From the IMG/VR virus record IMGVR_UViG_3300028840_006257, positions 124,001 through 188,000 of that record: 64,000 bases of DNA; one strand, written 5' to 3'. This DNA comes from a virus. Position 1 is the first letter of the stretch. Each line of letters begins with the position of its first letter. A program made the position numbers and the translations under genes. Below, one piece after another: positions 51,601 through 59,020 of this stretch. Under the pieces are notes generated by a model that had not been told where the DNA came from, ran no database searches, and saw only the letters and a list, made by a program, of their open reading frames with translations.

Positions 51601-52920
51601 GAAAGCGTGATCGATGTCCGGAGCGTGAACGAGGGTCTTCTGCGAGACGCGCACCAGCTGCTTCGCTCGGTCGGCATTCGTTCCACTCTCCGGCTGGCCT
51701 CTCAACGGGTGTCCGTCAAGGATCGACGAGCTTTTCGGGATCGAGTGGGATTCCTTCATTCCTACAAGCGCGACCGCATGGCCGCCATGACCGAGAATCC
51801 GTACTTCGATCAGTGGCACCTCTGTCCTCCAGATCTCGTTGGACGAGTGGGTCAGTGCGTTCGAGAGTCCTCGCTGTGGCTGACCCTGACCAAGGACGAG
51901 AAGTCCGCCGTCTACCGGCTGATGAAGGGTTCGGGAAGCAAGTCACAGTGTCTTCGTTTTCTCAACCGAGTGAAGGGCGCCGAGGTTCCGCAGAGCCTGC
52001 GGGACGCCCTAGTATACGACTTCGAGCGCATCGTCGATTCTGAGCATACTGGAGAAATCGTCGAGATGTATGATGTCGAGGTGTTCGACGACGAGCACGC
52101 GTTCGTGGCCGACGGTTACGTCGTCCACAACACCTCGGCGGACATCACGAAGCTGGCGATGGCCCTGATCTACAAGGAGTGCAAGAAGCGGGACTGGCTC
52201 GACAAGGTCTACATGATCATCACGATTCACGACGAGCTCGTGTTCGAGATCGATCTCGACATCCTCGCGGAGGCCGTCGAGGTGTTCCAGGAGATCATGA
52301 CCCGGAACAGGACGATCACGAAGATGTGCTGGTCCGTGCCCCTCACCACCGACTGCGAGATCGGGTTCGACTGGACCGTCCCGTACGACGTGAAGGACTT
52401 CAAGTACCGTCGGGTGCGGCCCGACGGCGTCCAGGTCAACGAGAAGGGGGAGCCGACCAAGAAGGTGTGGCCCGAGGAGTTCGTGAAACTCTTCGGTCCG
52501 GTGTACGGGTTTGCCGGGGACGCGGAGGCTCCTCCGGCCCCGGCTTTCAAGCCCCTTCCCGCACCGCCCGCGGAGGCGCCCCAGAAGGCCCAGGAGGCGC
52601 CCGCACCCGTCGAGGCCCCGTCGCTCCCGGAACGCGTCGTCGAGGCTCCCGAGCGCTCTGAGACGCCCTCGACGCCTCTCCCGGCGCCGACCCTCCCGTC
52701 GGCGCCCCTGGAACGTGGTCAGGTCTATGAGTACCGGCTGCGCGCCCTCGGGGTCGGCGTCGCGGACCGCCTGGCGCGCGCCATCGTACAGTGCCACGGT
52801 CGGGGGTCGCACCCGCTGCGCGTCGTCGGTCCGACGGGCGAGGAGGCCCTATGGGCCGGCGCGGAGATTCTGGTAAACCCCATTGAGTTCGAGACCGTCG
52901 CCGGCATGTACGGAATCTGA
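48652..52920 (+). CDS. polA: DNA polymerase I (family A) with intein and C-terminal extension
   Basis: 1422 codons, 974 residues after splicing; starts at GTG 48652. The 3'-5' exonuclease motifs are CDLETTG (D52/E54), HHAKFDQEFL and YAAADPLFTY. Polymerase motifs are A ACDFGGVELRIA (~496), B RNRAKSANFSMAYG (~578-591) and C IHDELVFE (~1192). There is no 5'-nuclease domain. Two unusual parts: a zinc-ribbon insertion just after motif A (CSTCGQTFD ... YCPKCGDD, ~521-545), and a Pro/Ala-rich linker plus ~65-residue C-terminal domain (VYEYRLRALGVGVADRLARA) beyond the normal end. An intein splits PIQG|TSADITKLAM, next to motif C. It is the phage replicative or repair polymerase. Confidence 0.93.
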   Translation: MNLSFLDSLEEATRPDVERRAWIDDVHLELVTEKTLDGVVDDCIASGRFGCDLETTGLDNRVFDGRTKDQIVGYCLSPDVKRGYYIPVRHRKGEQHNLPIQRVETAIRRLVSSEAVAIFHHAKFDQEFLQFCDLGLWDEPRQFDDTMILAYLWNARNKQKGLKYLVRTLLGVDMIELDELFPGDHKGAKDFSELDPSWDPCVWYAAADPLFTYRLYEHLHPLVAAPDGDRGRGQEVVYNLEKMCLPATRWMERCRVYIDQDRVTELMQLGQQEYFDSMREIYDFSNESLGRRIEPGWFRLLREKFVADNPDYNINQQIHDCRLEAKRKGFDDLDGKGHYFKTEKGWPERCDVLSREQLGPLFEELQIPDLRKTEKKEQVQTTQAEIARLEEQHGEKYPFLPKIKRLGELQKALGTYLISLRNDVGPDGTLKIDYNQCGTDTGRFTTPSSQNPASDGGTKFPMHGTPATYDKSRPQCLLRARECVKARPGKAMVACDFGGVELRIATILSGEPLWLREFFRCSTCGQTFDRGDGKSTPPAPPAYCPKCGDDRIGDLHTLTGITFFGEDKVGTKEWKQLRNRAKSANFSMAYGGGPSSIVRTIKCDEQEASRHHLAFNRTYSTLKAWWDSVKAFGRAHGYVKTAFGRHYPIPDIQLPTNARGVQKQLAEQYKARVAAGKKATPPDEAAIRRQMDWNRKFRAKAERNATNGPIQGCLHADCRIPTSLGTCRIQDLWELRERGVSRFKVWTGRNWEAACALYSGLKELVVTEFESGQTIRTSPEHLFRVYREGAFGWVRQDELTPDMWVATNSMPVISEGEPVYSYDSTTFDLEGDPVKIPNFPHNRKPFVFKGNSPILWEFLGMVYGDGTIQTDYLLVHVGEAPKHLTTDFSAERLARECAEELNDALEIGAIARKRCRREGDARRPTWQIKVHNKSFRDFCRIVLGVEDQNTWTKRFPRAVWSESYENRNAFLRGYFSADGGINCESVIDVRSVNEGLLRDAHQLLRSVGIRSTLRLASQRVSVKDRRAFRDRVGFLHSYKRDRMAAMTENPYFDQWHLCPPDLVGRVGQCVRESSLWLTLTKDEKSAVYRLMKGSGSKSQCLRFLNRVKGAEVPQSLRDALVYDFERIVDSEHTGEIVEMYDVEVFDDEHAFVADGYVVHNTSADITKLAMALIYKECKKRDWLDKVYMIITIHDELVFEIDLDILAEAVEVFQEIMTRNRTITKMCWSVPLTTDCEIGFDWTVPYDVKDFKYRRVRPDGVQVNEKGEPTKKVWPEEFVKLFGPVYGFAGDAEAPPAPAFKPLPAPPAEAPQKAQEAPAPVEAPSLPERVVEAPERSETPSTPLPAPTLPSAPLERGQVYEYRLRALGVGVADRLARAIVQCHGRGSHPLRVVGPTGEEALWAGAEILVNPIEFETVAGMYGI
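50788..52131 (+). mobile_element. Intein in DNA polymerase I, with LAGLIDADG endonuclease
   Basis: 448 codons from Cys1 (CLHADCRIPTSLGTCRIQDL) to His-Asn (HAFVADGYVVHN), +1 Thr. Block B is RTSPEHLFRV. Endonuclease motifs are FLGMVYGDGT and FLRGYFSADGG. The insertion point, P-I-Q-G|T-S/A-A-D, is a site where inteins are known in other family A polymerases. All splice residues look functional. Confidence 0.95.
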
Positions 52921-52951
52921 CCGTCGGTAGAGTAGACCCAGGACACGACCC

Positions 52952-53563
52952 ATGCTCAAACCGCTAGAGACCGAGTTCAAGGGACGGCCCCTGTCTCTCG
53001 AGTGCACCCACAGGCGCAACTTCCCTCCGCCTCAGATGTACGGACATACGATCGAGGACATCGACGTGCTGTGGAAGCAGGGGAACCTCGATCAGAATCA
53101 GCACCAGCTGCTCAAGACCTGGGCCGAGAACTGTGGCCTGATGGTCATGGGACCACGCTGCCTCGACTGTCCTCTCGCCCTCAAGCGGAATCCGCGTCCG
53201 GGTCGCCCCGAGGTCATCGAGACGGAGAACTGGCTCGAGGCCAAGCGCAGGATGCACTGGGAGGACATGAAGGCGGCCAAAAGGTCCGAGGAAGGTGACG
53301 ACCTCGAACAGCAGGAGGTCTCGGTGAGCGCGGTCGTGGACGACGTCGACGAGCCGCCACAGCCCGAGGACCTGGAATCCGTTCCCTGGACTGACAAGGA
53401 ACCCGTCGGCTTCAGGGACGTCGACGTGCCTGCTCCGCTCGGTGAGGCCGGGGACGAGGAACCCGAAGCTGCCGAGGAGGCCGACAAGGCGAGCGAAAAG
53501 TCGTCGGCATTGAAGGAGCCGGTCCTCTCCCAGGACATCATCGAGGCGCTCGCGGACGACTGA
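52952..53563 (+). CDS. Cys-motif protein with acidic tail, function unknown (203 aa)
   Basis: ATG at 52952, 31 bases after polA, with a TAGAGTAGA element in the gap. The N-terminal ~95 residues contain LECTHRRNF, ENCGLMVMGPRC and LDCPLALKRNP, four Cys that could form a zinc site. The C-terminal ~100 residues are acidic and probably disordered (EAAEEADKASEKSSALKE), ending in a helix. Overlaps the next gene start (TGATGG). Unrecognised; possibly a DNA-associated accessory protein. Confidence 0.5.
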   Translation: MLKPLETEFKGRPLSLECTHRRNFPPPQMYGHTIEDIDVLWKQGNLDQNQHQLLKTWAENCGLMVMGPRCLDCPLALKRNPRPGRPEVIETENWLEAKRRMHWEDMKAAKRSEEGDDLEQQEVSVSAVVDDVDEPPQPEDLESVPWTDKEPVGFRDVDVPAPLGEAGDEEPEAAEEADKASEKSSALKEPVLSQDIIEALADD

Positions 53564-54510
53564 TGGTGAAGCCGAGGCGTCTTGAGCTCGACCCGAACGA
53601 CCGGGTGGTCGGCGTCCGTGCTCGAGAGAAGCGCGACCTCTTCGCGGGCTGCAACGAGCCCGGCCAGCGGTGGTTTCAGCGCGACCCTCACGAGTTCGAG
53701 CGCATCCACTGCCGCATCTGCAAGAACGCGGACTGCATCCGGGCGAAGGGAGCGGTCAGTCCTTGGGCGACTCGGATGCAGGAACAGGTGGACTACCTGC
53801 TCAACGCCCCGATCTTCTCCGACATGACCTCTCCCGAGCACAAGGCCCTGGCAGAGATGGCGTTCGAGTCGATCAGGGCGAAGGCCGAGCGCCTGGAGAT
53901 CGCTCGTGAGCGCCAGGACTGGACGATCCCCGACGACGGCCCGACCGACGGCTACGATAGGGTCTCGCAACCCGCGACCACGGAGGGCTTCGACGACGCC
54001 GTCAAGGCGCTGGCAAAGGCCAAGGGCAGGCCCGAACCCGAGCTGCCCACCGAGCGTCGGGAAGAGGGCCCAGCCCACTTCACGCCGGGTACCGACGAGG
54101 AACCCGAGTACGAGACTCGGTACCCGTCCTCGGACGGGAGCCGGACCTACCACGTGATGCTCGCGAGAGATGGTGCGTGGTCATGTGAGTGCGAGGGGTT
54201 CAGGCATCGCGGCAAGTGCAAGCACCTGGCGACCGTGCGCGCCTGGTACGAGGAGGAGGTGCGCAAGATCGAGGAGACCGAGCGGCGTCGGGAGGAGGAA
54301 CGGATCTCGCCTCCGCCTCCTCGGCCCACGGCCGACCCTCGCGTGCCCGTGAGCCGACCGCACAACACTCCGATGCCTCCCGGCGGCGTGATGGTGGGGG
54401 GAGCAGACTCGTCGGCCTCCTCGAGGGTCGAGAGGGATCCCTGGGAGATTCCCGACGAGCACGTGGTCGAGCCCGGGGCGACGGTCACGGTGAGGAGGAG
54501 CAAGAAGTGA
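53563..54510 (+). CDS. SWIM zinc-finger protein (315 aa)
   Basis: The central-to-C-terminal region has YHVMLARDGAWSCECEGF then RHRGKCKHLATV, i.e. C-x-C-x(8)-C-x-H, the SWIM zinc finger found in proteins that contact DNA or partner recombination factors. An N-terminal Cys set (FAGCNEPGQRW, HCRICKNADC) is a second possible metal site. The rest is helical and charged, with a Pro-rich tail. Coupled by overlap to both neighbours. A role in recombination or repair is plausible from the SWIM family but not shown here. Confidence 0.72.
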   Translation: MVKPRRLELDPNDRVVGVRAREKRDLFAGCNEPGQRWFQRDPHEFERIHCRICKNADCIRAKGAVSPWATRMQEQVDYLLNAPIFSDMTSPEHKALAEMAFESIRAKAERLEIARERQDWTIPDDGPTDGYDRVSQPATTEGFDDAVKALAKAKGRPEPELPTERREEGPAHFTPGTDEEPEYETRYPSSDGSRTYHVMLARDGAWSCECEGFRHRGKCKHLATVRAWYEEEVRKIEETERRREEERISPPPPRPTADPRVPVSRPHNTPMPPGGVMVGGADSSASSRVERDPWEIPDEHVVEPGATVTVRRSKK

Positions 54511-55580
54511 CCGAAGACTCGGAGATGCTCGCCGCCATCGAAAGGTTCAGCCGGGAGATGTTCGGGGAGGAGCCCGCCCTCGACGACCTCGTCCGGCGAG
54601 CGCGGTCGGGCTCCATGACCCTCCAGGAAGTCGTCAGGGAAACGTGGAGGATCGCGGCGATCTACCCCAACTTCGACAGCGAGCTGAAAGACGCGCTCTG
54701 CTCCGCGTTCGGCCTAGAGACGGCCTCGACGGAACTCGCCCGGTTCCCGGATAGGGACAGGCTGCTCGAGCGCTGGGGTTTCGCCGAGGAGGACCTGATC
54801 TACCAACCCTTCGAGGAGCGCCCCGACTACAAGATGCTCCATCCGCTGCTCATGGGCATGATCGTCGAGCTCATCCAGTTCGATGGCGACGTGCCGGAGC
54901 TGCGGACCGGCCGGATGCCCGAGGGAGGCAGCCCGGCCGTCCCGGTCGAGACGACTGCCCGCGATCCCGTCATGATAGGGGCCATGCTGCGGACGGCCAG
55001 CGCCGAGGTGGCCGGAGAGCTCCGCGCCGCCGAGGAGACACATGACCGGAAAGTGGGGAAGCTCGCCGAGGCACTCAGCGGCGAGGAGGGAGGAACGGAG
55101 TTGGTACGTCAGGAAGCCGAGCGCGCCGTCGGAGTCCCGGGTTACGAGCCGGGGAGGCGAGCACGTCCTCGTCGGGTCGACGCTCCGTTGTCCTCGGAGC
55201 TGGCCCGTCTGCCCTTCAGGGAACGACAGGAGCTTGCGCACAAGACGCTGACGAGCACGCAGGGACGTCGGTCGGCGGCTCCGGTGATCGCGAGCGGGGT
55301 CCTGGAGGAGCTCCACGAGCGGGGGTTCACAGGCGTGGCGATAGGAGAGGGATCCGAGAGGTTCGCGGAGGCCGAGTGGATCGTCTCCATCGACGGAGGA
55401 CGAGGCGAACGCAACCCAAACTTCAACTTCATCGAGACGGCGACGAGGGCCATCGCGGCCAAGCTAGGGAACGAGCTGAGCGGCAATGCCAGCCGCTACA
55501 CCCGCTTCCGTCTCCAGGTCAGGCCCGTGAACGAGGTCTCGGAGCGCCGCGTCGGTTGGCGCGCGGTCCTGTGCGAGTAA
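54507..55580 (+). CDS. Protein of unknown function (357 aa)
   Basis: GTG start overlapping the SWIM gene stop (GTGA). The N-terminal ~140 residues are helical (MLAAIERFSREMFGEEPALD). A C-terminal domain of ~110 residues alternates strands and helices: AEWIVSIDGGRGERNPNFNF, ETATRAIAAKLGNEL, RYTRFRLQVRPVNEV. The end is followed by 82 non-coding bases with GTGTATTAA. No family recognised. Confidence 0.5.
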   Translation: MTEDSEMLAAIERFSREMFGEEPALDDLVRRARSGSMTLQEVVRETWRIAAIYPNFDSELKDALCSAFGLETASTELARFPDRDRLLERWGFAEEDLIYQPFEERPDYKMLHPLLMGMIVELIQFDGDVPELRTGRMPEGGSPAVPVETTARDPVMIGAMLRTASAEVAGELRAAEETHDRKVGKLAEALSGEEGGTELVRQEAERAVGVPGYEPGRRARPRRVDAPLSSELARLPFRERQELAHKTLTSTQGRRSAAPVIASGVLEELHERGFTGVAIGEGSERFAEAEWIVSIDGGRGERNPNFNFIETATRAIAAKLGNELSGNASRYTRFRLQVRPVNEVSERRVGWRAVLCE

Positions 55581-55649
55581 GGAGGGATCACGAACGGGGC
55601 TGGAGACGGCCGACGGCGCGCCCTCGAGACGGGAGCACTGTTCTTCGTG

Positions 55650-55655
55650 TATTAA
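55650..55655 (+). promoter_or_regulatory. Possible -10 element at the start of the small-gene operon
   Basis: TATTAA within GTGTATTAAGAGCAGG, seven bases before the ATG at 55663. Position relative to the start codon matches the element before the helicase at 30209. The AGCAGG could also serve as a Shine-Dalgarno if transcription starts upstream. Confidence 0.3.
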
Positions 55656-55662
55656 GAGCAGG

Positions 55663-56025
55663 ATGGATCTCGAGGTCACCCACATGCTCGTCCTCGGTCG
55701 GATGATCGAGCACGCGCGACGCACGCGCGAATGGCTCGTCGTCGTGGCGCCGGAGCGGTCATTTCGCGGGCTCCTGCGCGTCCTCCCGGGGATCGCGCCC
55801 GCCGAAAGCCGCGTCCTGGGTTGCACGGTGCTGCTTTCCGACGGAGGGCGCGTGACCCTGACCGAGACGTCGCGCCCGGTGCATGGAGACGGTTACCGGG
55901 TCGCCTTCCTGGGCGTCGACGGTGCCGGGACGCCCCGCGAGGAGATCGCCATGCACGCGTGGCGCGAGGCGGCCCGGGGAACTCTCAGCCTGGGCGACAG
56001 ACCCGGAGAACTGAGGATCGGATGA
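55663..56025 (+). CDS. Small protein of unknown function (120 aa)
   Basis: First gene of a chain of overlapping small genes. Alpha/beta pattern with a strong strand (REWLVVVAPERSFRG), LSDGGRVTLTETSRP and YRVAFLGVDGAG. The stop overlaps the next ATG (ATGATGG). No motif or family recognised. There is no Walker or Cys signature. Confidence 0.5.
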   Translation: MDLEVTHMLVLGRMIEHARRTREWLVVVAPERSFRGLLRVLPGIAPAESRVLGCTVLLSDGGRVTLTETSRPVHGDGYRVAFLGVDGAGTPREEIAMHAWREAARGTLSLGDRPGELRIG

Positions 56026-56462
56026 TGGCCCACCGCGAGTTCTGGATCTTCGAGGTCCTCGGCGGCCAGTCCTTCGACATGCGGGTGACGGGCAACCCGA
56101 CCATGCGTCACGACGGGAACCGCTCGATTGTCCGCTGTCTATGCACGGACGAGCAGGCGGCCGAGCTCGAGGACGAGATGCGGCGCCGAGGATGCCGGGT
56201 TCGGTCGAACTCGCCCAGGGAGGACGACGAGCAGGCACACGAACGCGAGAACCTGCTCGCCGTGCTCGGAGGGGAGCGGGCGTTCCCGTGCGAGCGCTGT
56301 CCCGAGTGTGCATGGTTCGACCCCCACTTGGAGAGCTTGTGCGGAGCCGGGTTCGCCGTCGCGGGTCGGGGTTGGGAGACTTCGGCCCGCGACGGTGCCA
56401 TGACGAACCAGAAGTTCCGCGACGACTGCGAGGCATGTCCGCTGCGGAGGGAGAGCTCTTGA
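56022..56462 (+). CDS. Cys-rich small protein, probable zinc or Fe-S binder (146 aa)
   Basis: ATG 56022, with a second ATG in frame at 56025. The C-terminal half has FPCERCPECAWFDPHLESLC and DDCEACPLRRE, eight Cys arranged as C-x2-C-x2-C and C-x2-C, similar to small zinc ribbon proteins in phages. The N-terminal half is a short beta/alpha domain. Cluster context only; function unknown. Confidence 0.55.
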   Translation: MMAHREFWIFEVLGGQSFDMRVTGNPTMRHDGNRSIVRCLCTDEQAAELEDEMRRRGCRVRSNSPREDDEQAHERENLLAVLGGERAFPCERCPECAWFDPHLESLCGAGFAVAGRGWETSARDGAMTNQKFRDDCEACPLRRESS

Positions 56463-57088
56463 GCGACGAGACGGAACGCAAGAACCCCGTCCTGGAGGTG
56501 AAGGACGGTGGCTACCCGGGCCGGGAAATGCTCGACTCGCTCAAGAAGACGTTGTTCGACACGGGCGGCGACAACTACCTCGGCAGCGGGATGACCTTTC
56601 ACGACTGGTTCGCCATGATGGACCTCCTGCGCTACGACCGATGGCAGGCGACGCAGGCTCCCCACGAGAAGCGCAGGCGCATGAGATACCTCATCTCGCT
56701 CTGCGCCGAGCAGGCTCGCCTCGTGGAGGAGAGCATCCAGGCCACCGGCATCTCCGAGATGCTGATCGAGGATCTGATCGCGGGAGACTGGAAGGGGGTC
56801 GACTGCTGCATCCAGAGCTTGAAGTTCGAGGGAGAGCGCCCGGAGTACCGACAGCCTCAGGCCGAGCGGTTCGCCCGCTTCGTAAAGATCGCCCAGGAGG
56901 CGTACGACACGCGCCCCAAGGTGTTCTGTCCCGTGTGCATGCGCCCCGCCCCGAAGGAACACGTCGGGGCGTTCCACGACGGACGCCACGTATGTCCCTG
57001 GTGCGAGGTCGTCCACGACGACGAGGGAAACTACGAGGACAGGGCCAAGGCCAACCTCAGGCCCGTGAAGGAGTCCGAGGATGGCTGA
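56459..57088 (+). CDS. Protein with C-terminal zinc ribbon (209 aa)
   Basis: TTG at 56459 overlaps the preceding stop (TTGA) behind GGAGGGAGAG, matching the coupling pattern of the operon; an in-frame ATG at 56435 is an alternative that adds 8 residues. The middle is helical (RMRYLISLCAEQARLVEESI). The C-terminal FCPVCMRPAP and HVCPWCEVVHDDEG form a four-Cys zinc ribbon. Unrecognised family. Confidence 0.55.
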   Translation: MSDETERKNPVLEVKDGGYPGREMLDSLKKTLFDTGGDNYLGSGMTFHDWFAMMDLLRYDRWQATQAPHEKRRRMRYLISLCAEQARLVEESIQATGISEMLIEDLIAGDWKGVDCCIQSLKFEGERPEYRQPQAERFARFVKIAQEAYDTRPKVFCPVCMRPAPKEHVGAFHDGRHVCPWCEVVHDDEGNYEDRAKANLRPVKESEDG

Positions 57089-57470
57089 GCAGCTCCCGCT
57101 CGGCACGCGCCTCGATCCTCCGTGTCCCGAGTGCGGGGAACCGATGGTCCTGCGCGACAGCAAGTACGGGCTGTTCTACGGGTGCAGTGCCTTCCCTCAG
57201 TGCAGGGCGACGCACGGCGCCTATCCCGACGGTCGTCCCCTCGGGACGCCAGCCGACAAGGAGACGAAGAAGGCCCGCATCCGAGCTCATGACTGCTTCG
57301 ACCAGTTGTGGAAAGGCAGGCACATGGGCCGTGGCGAGGCGTACGCCTGGATGCAGGAGGCGATGAGTCTCTCCCCGGAGGAGGCCCACATCGGGAGATT
57401 CACGATCGACCAGTGCGACCGACTCGAGCTGCTCGTGGACGAGTACCTCGAGGAGAAGGACGACAAGTGA
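57081..57470 (+). CDS. Zinc-finger protein, topoisomerase-type finger with DUF3268-like region (129 aa)
   Basis: The first ~45 residues (CPECGEPMVLRDSKYGLFYG, CSAFPQCRATHGAYPDG) match the C4 zinc finger appended to bacterial topoisomerase I. The remainder (PLGTPADKETKKARIRAHDC, FDQLWKGRHMGRGEAYAWMQ, AHIGRFTIDQCDRLELLVDE) matches the pattern I know as DUF3268, a zinc-containing domain common in prophages. Function unknown; nucleic-acid binding is likely. Confidence 0.72.
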   Translation: MAEQLPLGTRLDPPCPECGEPMVLRDSKYGLFYGCSAFPQCRATHGAYPDGRPLGTPADKETKKARIRAHDCFDQLWKGRHMGRGEAYAWMQEAMSLSPEEAHIGRFTIDQCDRLELLVDEYLEEKDDK

Positions 57471-57727
57471 TGGACGCGGACACGCTCACCATGCTGCTCC
57501 TGGGCCACTGGACCATCGAGACCGACTGCGGCCCATGTCTCCGCCTCGTGCGCCATACGAGGTACACGGACCTTCCCGACGTCGAGGGGCCGTGGGTCTA
57601 CCCGGAGGACGCCGGGCTGCCTCGCTTCTGCGACGACTGGGACGCCACCCTTCGGGTCCTTTTGCCCTTGGCCGTTGACTCAATCATGGAACATCTCAGG
57701 AAGGAAACCCATGGAGAGACCATATAA
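57470..57727 (+). CDS. Small protein of unknown function (85 aa)
   Basis: ATG overlaps the preceding stop (TGATG). Single CxxC (DCGPCLRL) and a WVYPEDAGLPRFC segment. No signal peptide or membrane helix. Part of the overlapping operon; overlaps the next gene by 17 bases. Confidence 0.45.
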   Translation: MDADTLTMLLLGHWTIETDCGPCLRLVRHTRYTDLPDVEGPWVYPEDAGLPRFCDDWDATLRVLLPLAVDSIMEHLRKETHGETI

Positions 57728-58007
57728 GCGGTGGGTTCAGAGCTTCTTCACGCCCGAAGGGCGAATGGGGGCGTGGGTCGTCGTCTGCGACTCCGAGGAG
57801 CAGGCGGACGCCGTGCTCGACGCCTTCGGGAAACCTCGGGACGGCGAGTCCGAGCTCTCGCTAGACCAGCAGGCCGGGCTGGCCGGGCACCGGACGGGGA
57901 CCGGACTTCCGGGGTTGTCGATGCAGCGAGAGGCCGAGCTGGCGCAGCCGGGGGTGCACGAGCCAGCGCCGAAGGGTGACGATGGATCGCGTCGGTTCCC
58001 TAGGTGA
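57711..58007 (+). CDS. Small protein of unknown function (98 aa)
   Basis: ATG 57711, with AGGAAGGA upstream. The N-terminal ~45 residues are a compact beta/alpha unit (VQSFFTPEGRMGAWVVVCDS), and the rest is polar and Gly-rich. The 3' end overlaps the HTH gene by 26 bases. Not recognised. Confidence 0.4.
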   Translation: MERPYKRWVQSFFTPEGRMGAWVVVCDSEEQADAVLDAFGKPRDGESELSLDQQAGLAGHRTGTGLPGLSMQREAELAQPGVHEPAPKGDDGSRRFPR

Positions 58008-58197
58008 GCGTCTGCGCTGGCACAGACAGGCGACCGGGATGACCGGCGCCGAGGTCGCTGCGGCGCTCAAGGTCTCGCCCGCCACGCTGTCTCGTTGGGA
58101 GAACGATCTGTTGTCACCCCCCGTGGTTCAGCTCCGACTCTTGGCGCGCGTGCTGGTCATTCCCGACTACTGGAACCTGCTGAGGGGCCCGGACTGA
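57982..58197 (+). CDS. Cro/CI-type helix-turn-helix protein (71 aa)
   Basis: A minimal HTH_3 fold: LGERLRWHRQATGMTGAEVA then AALKVSPATLSRWENDLLSP, with the classic Q/A-x3-A-x3-G/K-V-S-x-x-T-I/L-S-x-W-E-N pattern of the recognition helix region. ATG 57982 is chosen over GTG 57976. It would bind operator DNA as a dimer. It sits just before a methyltransferase gene, as in control-protein arrangements of restriction-modification systems, but no restriction enzyme gene is seen. Target sites could include the palindromes at 26618 and 44379; that is speculation. Confidence 0.82.
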   Translation: MDRVGSLGERLRWHRQATGMTGAEVAAALKVSPATLSRWENDLLSPPVVQLRLLARVLVIPDYWNLLRGPD

Positions 58198-59015
58198 TGC
58201 CACACGAAATGAGATTGAAAGATGCTTTGACGGGCCTCCGCGAGATGGGCGACGGGTCTGCCAATCTTATCGTAACCGATCCTCCGTATGAGTCCTTGGA
58301 ACGCTGGCGTGACATGGGGACGACCACGAGGCTCAAAAAGTCCAAGATGTCGAACAACCCGTGGTTCCCGACGGTCCCCAACGACTATTTCGTGCCGTTC
58401 TTCGTGGAGTGCTACAGGGTTCTGGCGAGCAACACGCACATGTACGTGATGTGCGACGAGGAGACATCCGAGGCGCTCAGGCCGATGATCCGCGCCGCCG
58501 GGTTCAGCCTCCGCAAGTCGCTCATCTGGCACAAGGTCGGGAAGCTGGAGAAGGTTTCGTGCCCGAGGTGCGGGACGCACGTCTGTGACCGTCGCGCTCC
58601 GGGGACGCCCGGCATGGGCTATCCGTACCGCTCGGCCTACGAGATGATCCTGCTCGCCGAGAAGGGCAAGAGGAAGCCTCCGGAGGACAGGTCGGTCCGC
58701 AACGTGCTCGAGGAGGGCTGGATCGACGAGGCGTGGATCAAGAGCCAGGACGCGTACCCGACGGAGAAGCCGGTCGCGCTCTGCCTGCCTCTGATAAGGA
58801 TCTCCTCCGAGAAGGGCGACCTCGTGCTCGATCCCTTCGCGGGCAGCGGCTCCGCGGGCGAGGCGGCGTTCGAGCTCGGGCGCGACTTCCTGGGTTTCGA
58901 CGTGCAGCAGGAGGCCCTCGACAGGTTCGAGGAGCGGCGGCAGCACTGGACCTACGAGAACCCGGAGGAGGCCCCGAAGGTCACGGGGGGCATCCTCGAT
59001 TTCCTGTCACACTAG
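58197..59015 (+). CDS. DNA methyltransferase (beta class), complete
   Basis: 272 residues; ATG overlaps the HTH stop (TGATG). Motif IV is VTDPPYESLERW (~residue 26), followed by CYRVLASNTHMYVMCDE. The AdoMet motif is near the C-terminus, LVLDPFAGSGSAGEAA (~210), then GFDVQQEALDRF. A CxxC pair (CPRCGTHVC) lies in the middle. Compact and complete, unlike the split enzyme at 38107/40113. It ends six bases before the convergent minus-strand release-factor gene. Target base not determinable (DPPY fits N6-adenine or N4-cytosine). Confidence 0.9.
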   Translation: MPHEMRLKDALTGLREMGDGSANLIVTDPPYESLERWRDMGTTTRLKKSKMSNNPWFPTVPNDYFVPFFVECYRVLASNTHMYVMCDEETSEALRPMIRAAGFSLRKSLIWHKVGKLEKVSCPRCGTHVCDRRAPGTPGMGYPYRSAYEMILLAEKGKRKPPEDRSVRNVLEEGWIDEAWIKSQDAYPTEKPVALCLPLIRISSEKGDLVLDPFAGSGSAGEAAFELGRDFLGFDVQQEALDRFEERRQHWTYENPEEAPKVTGGILDFLSH

Positions 59016-59020
59016 GAACG

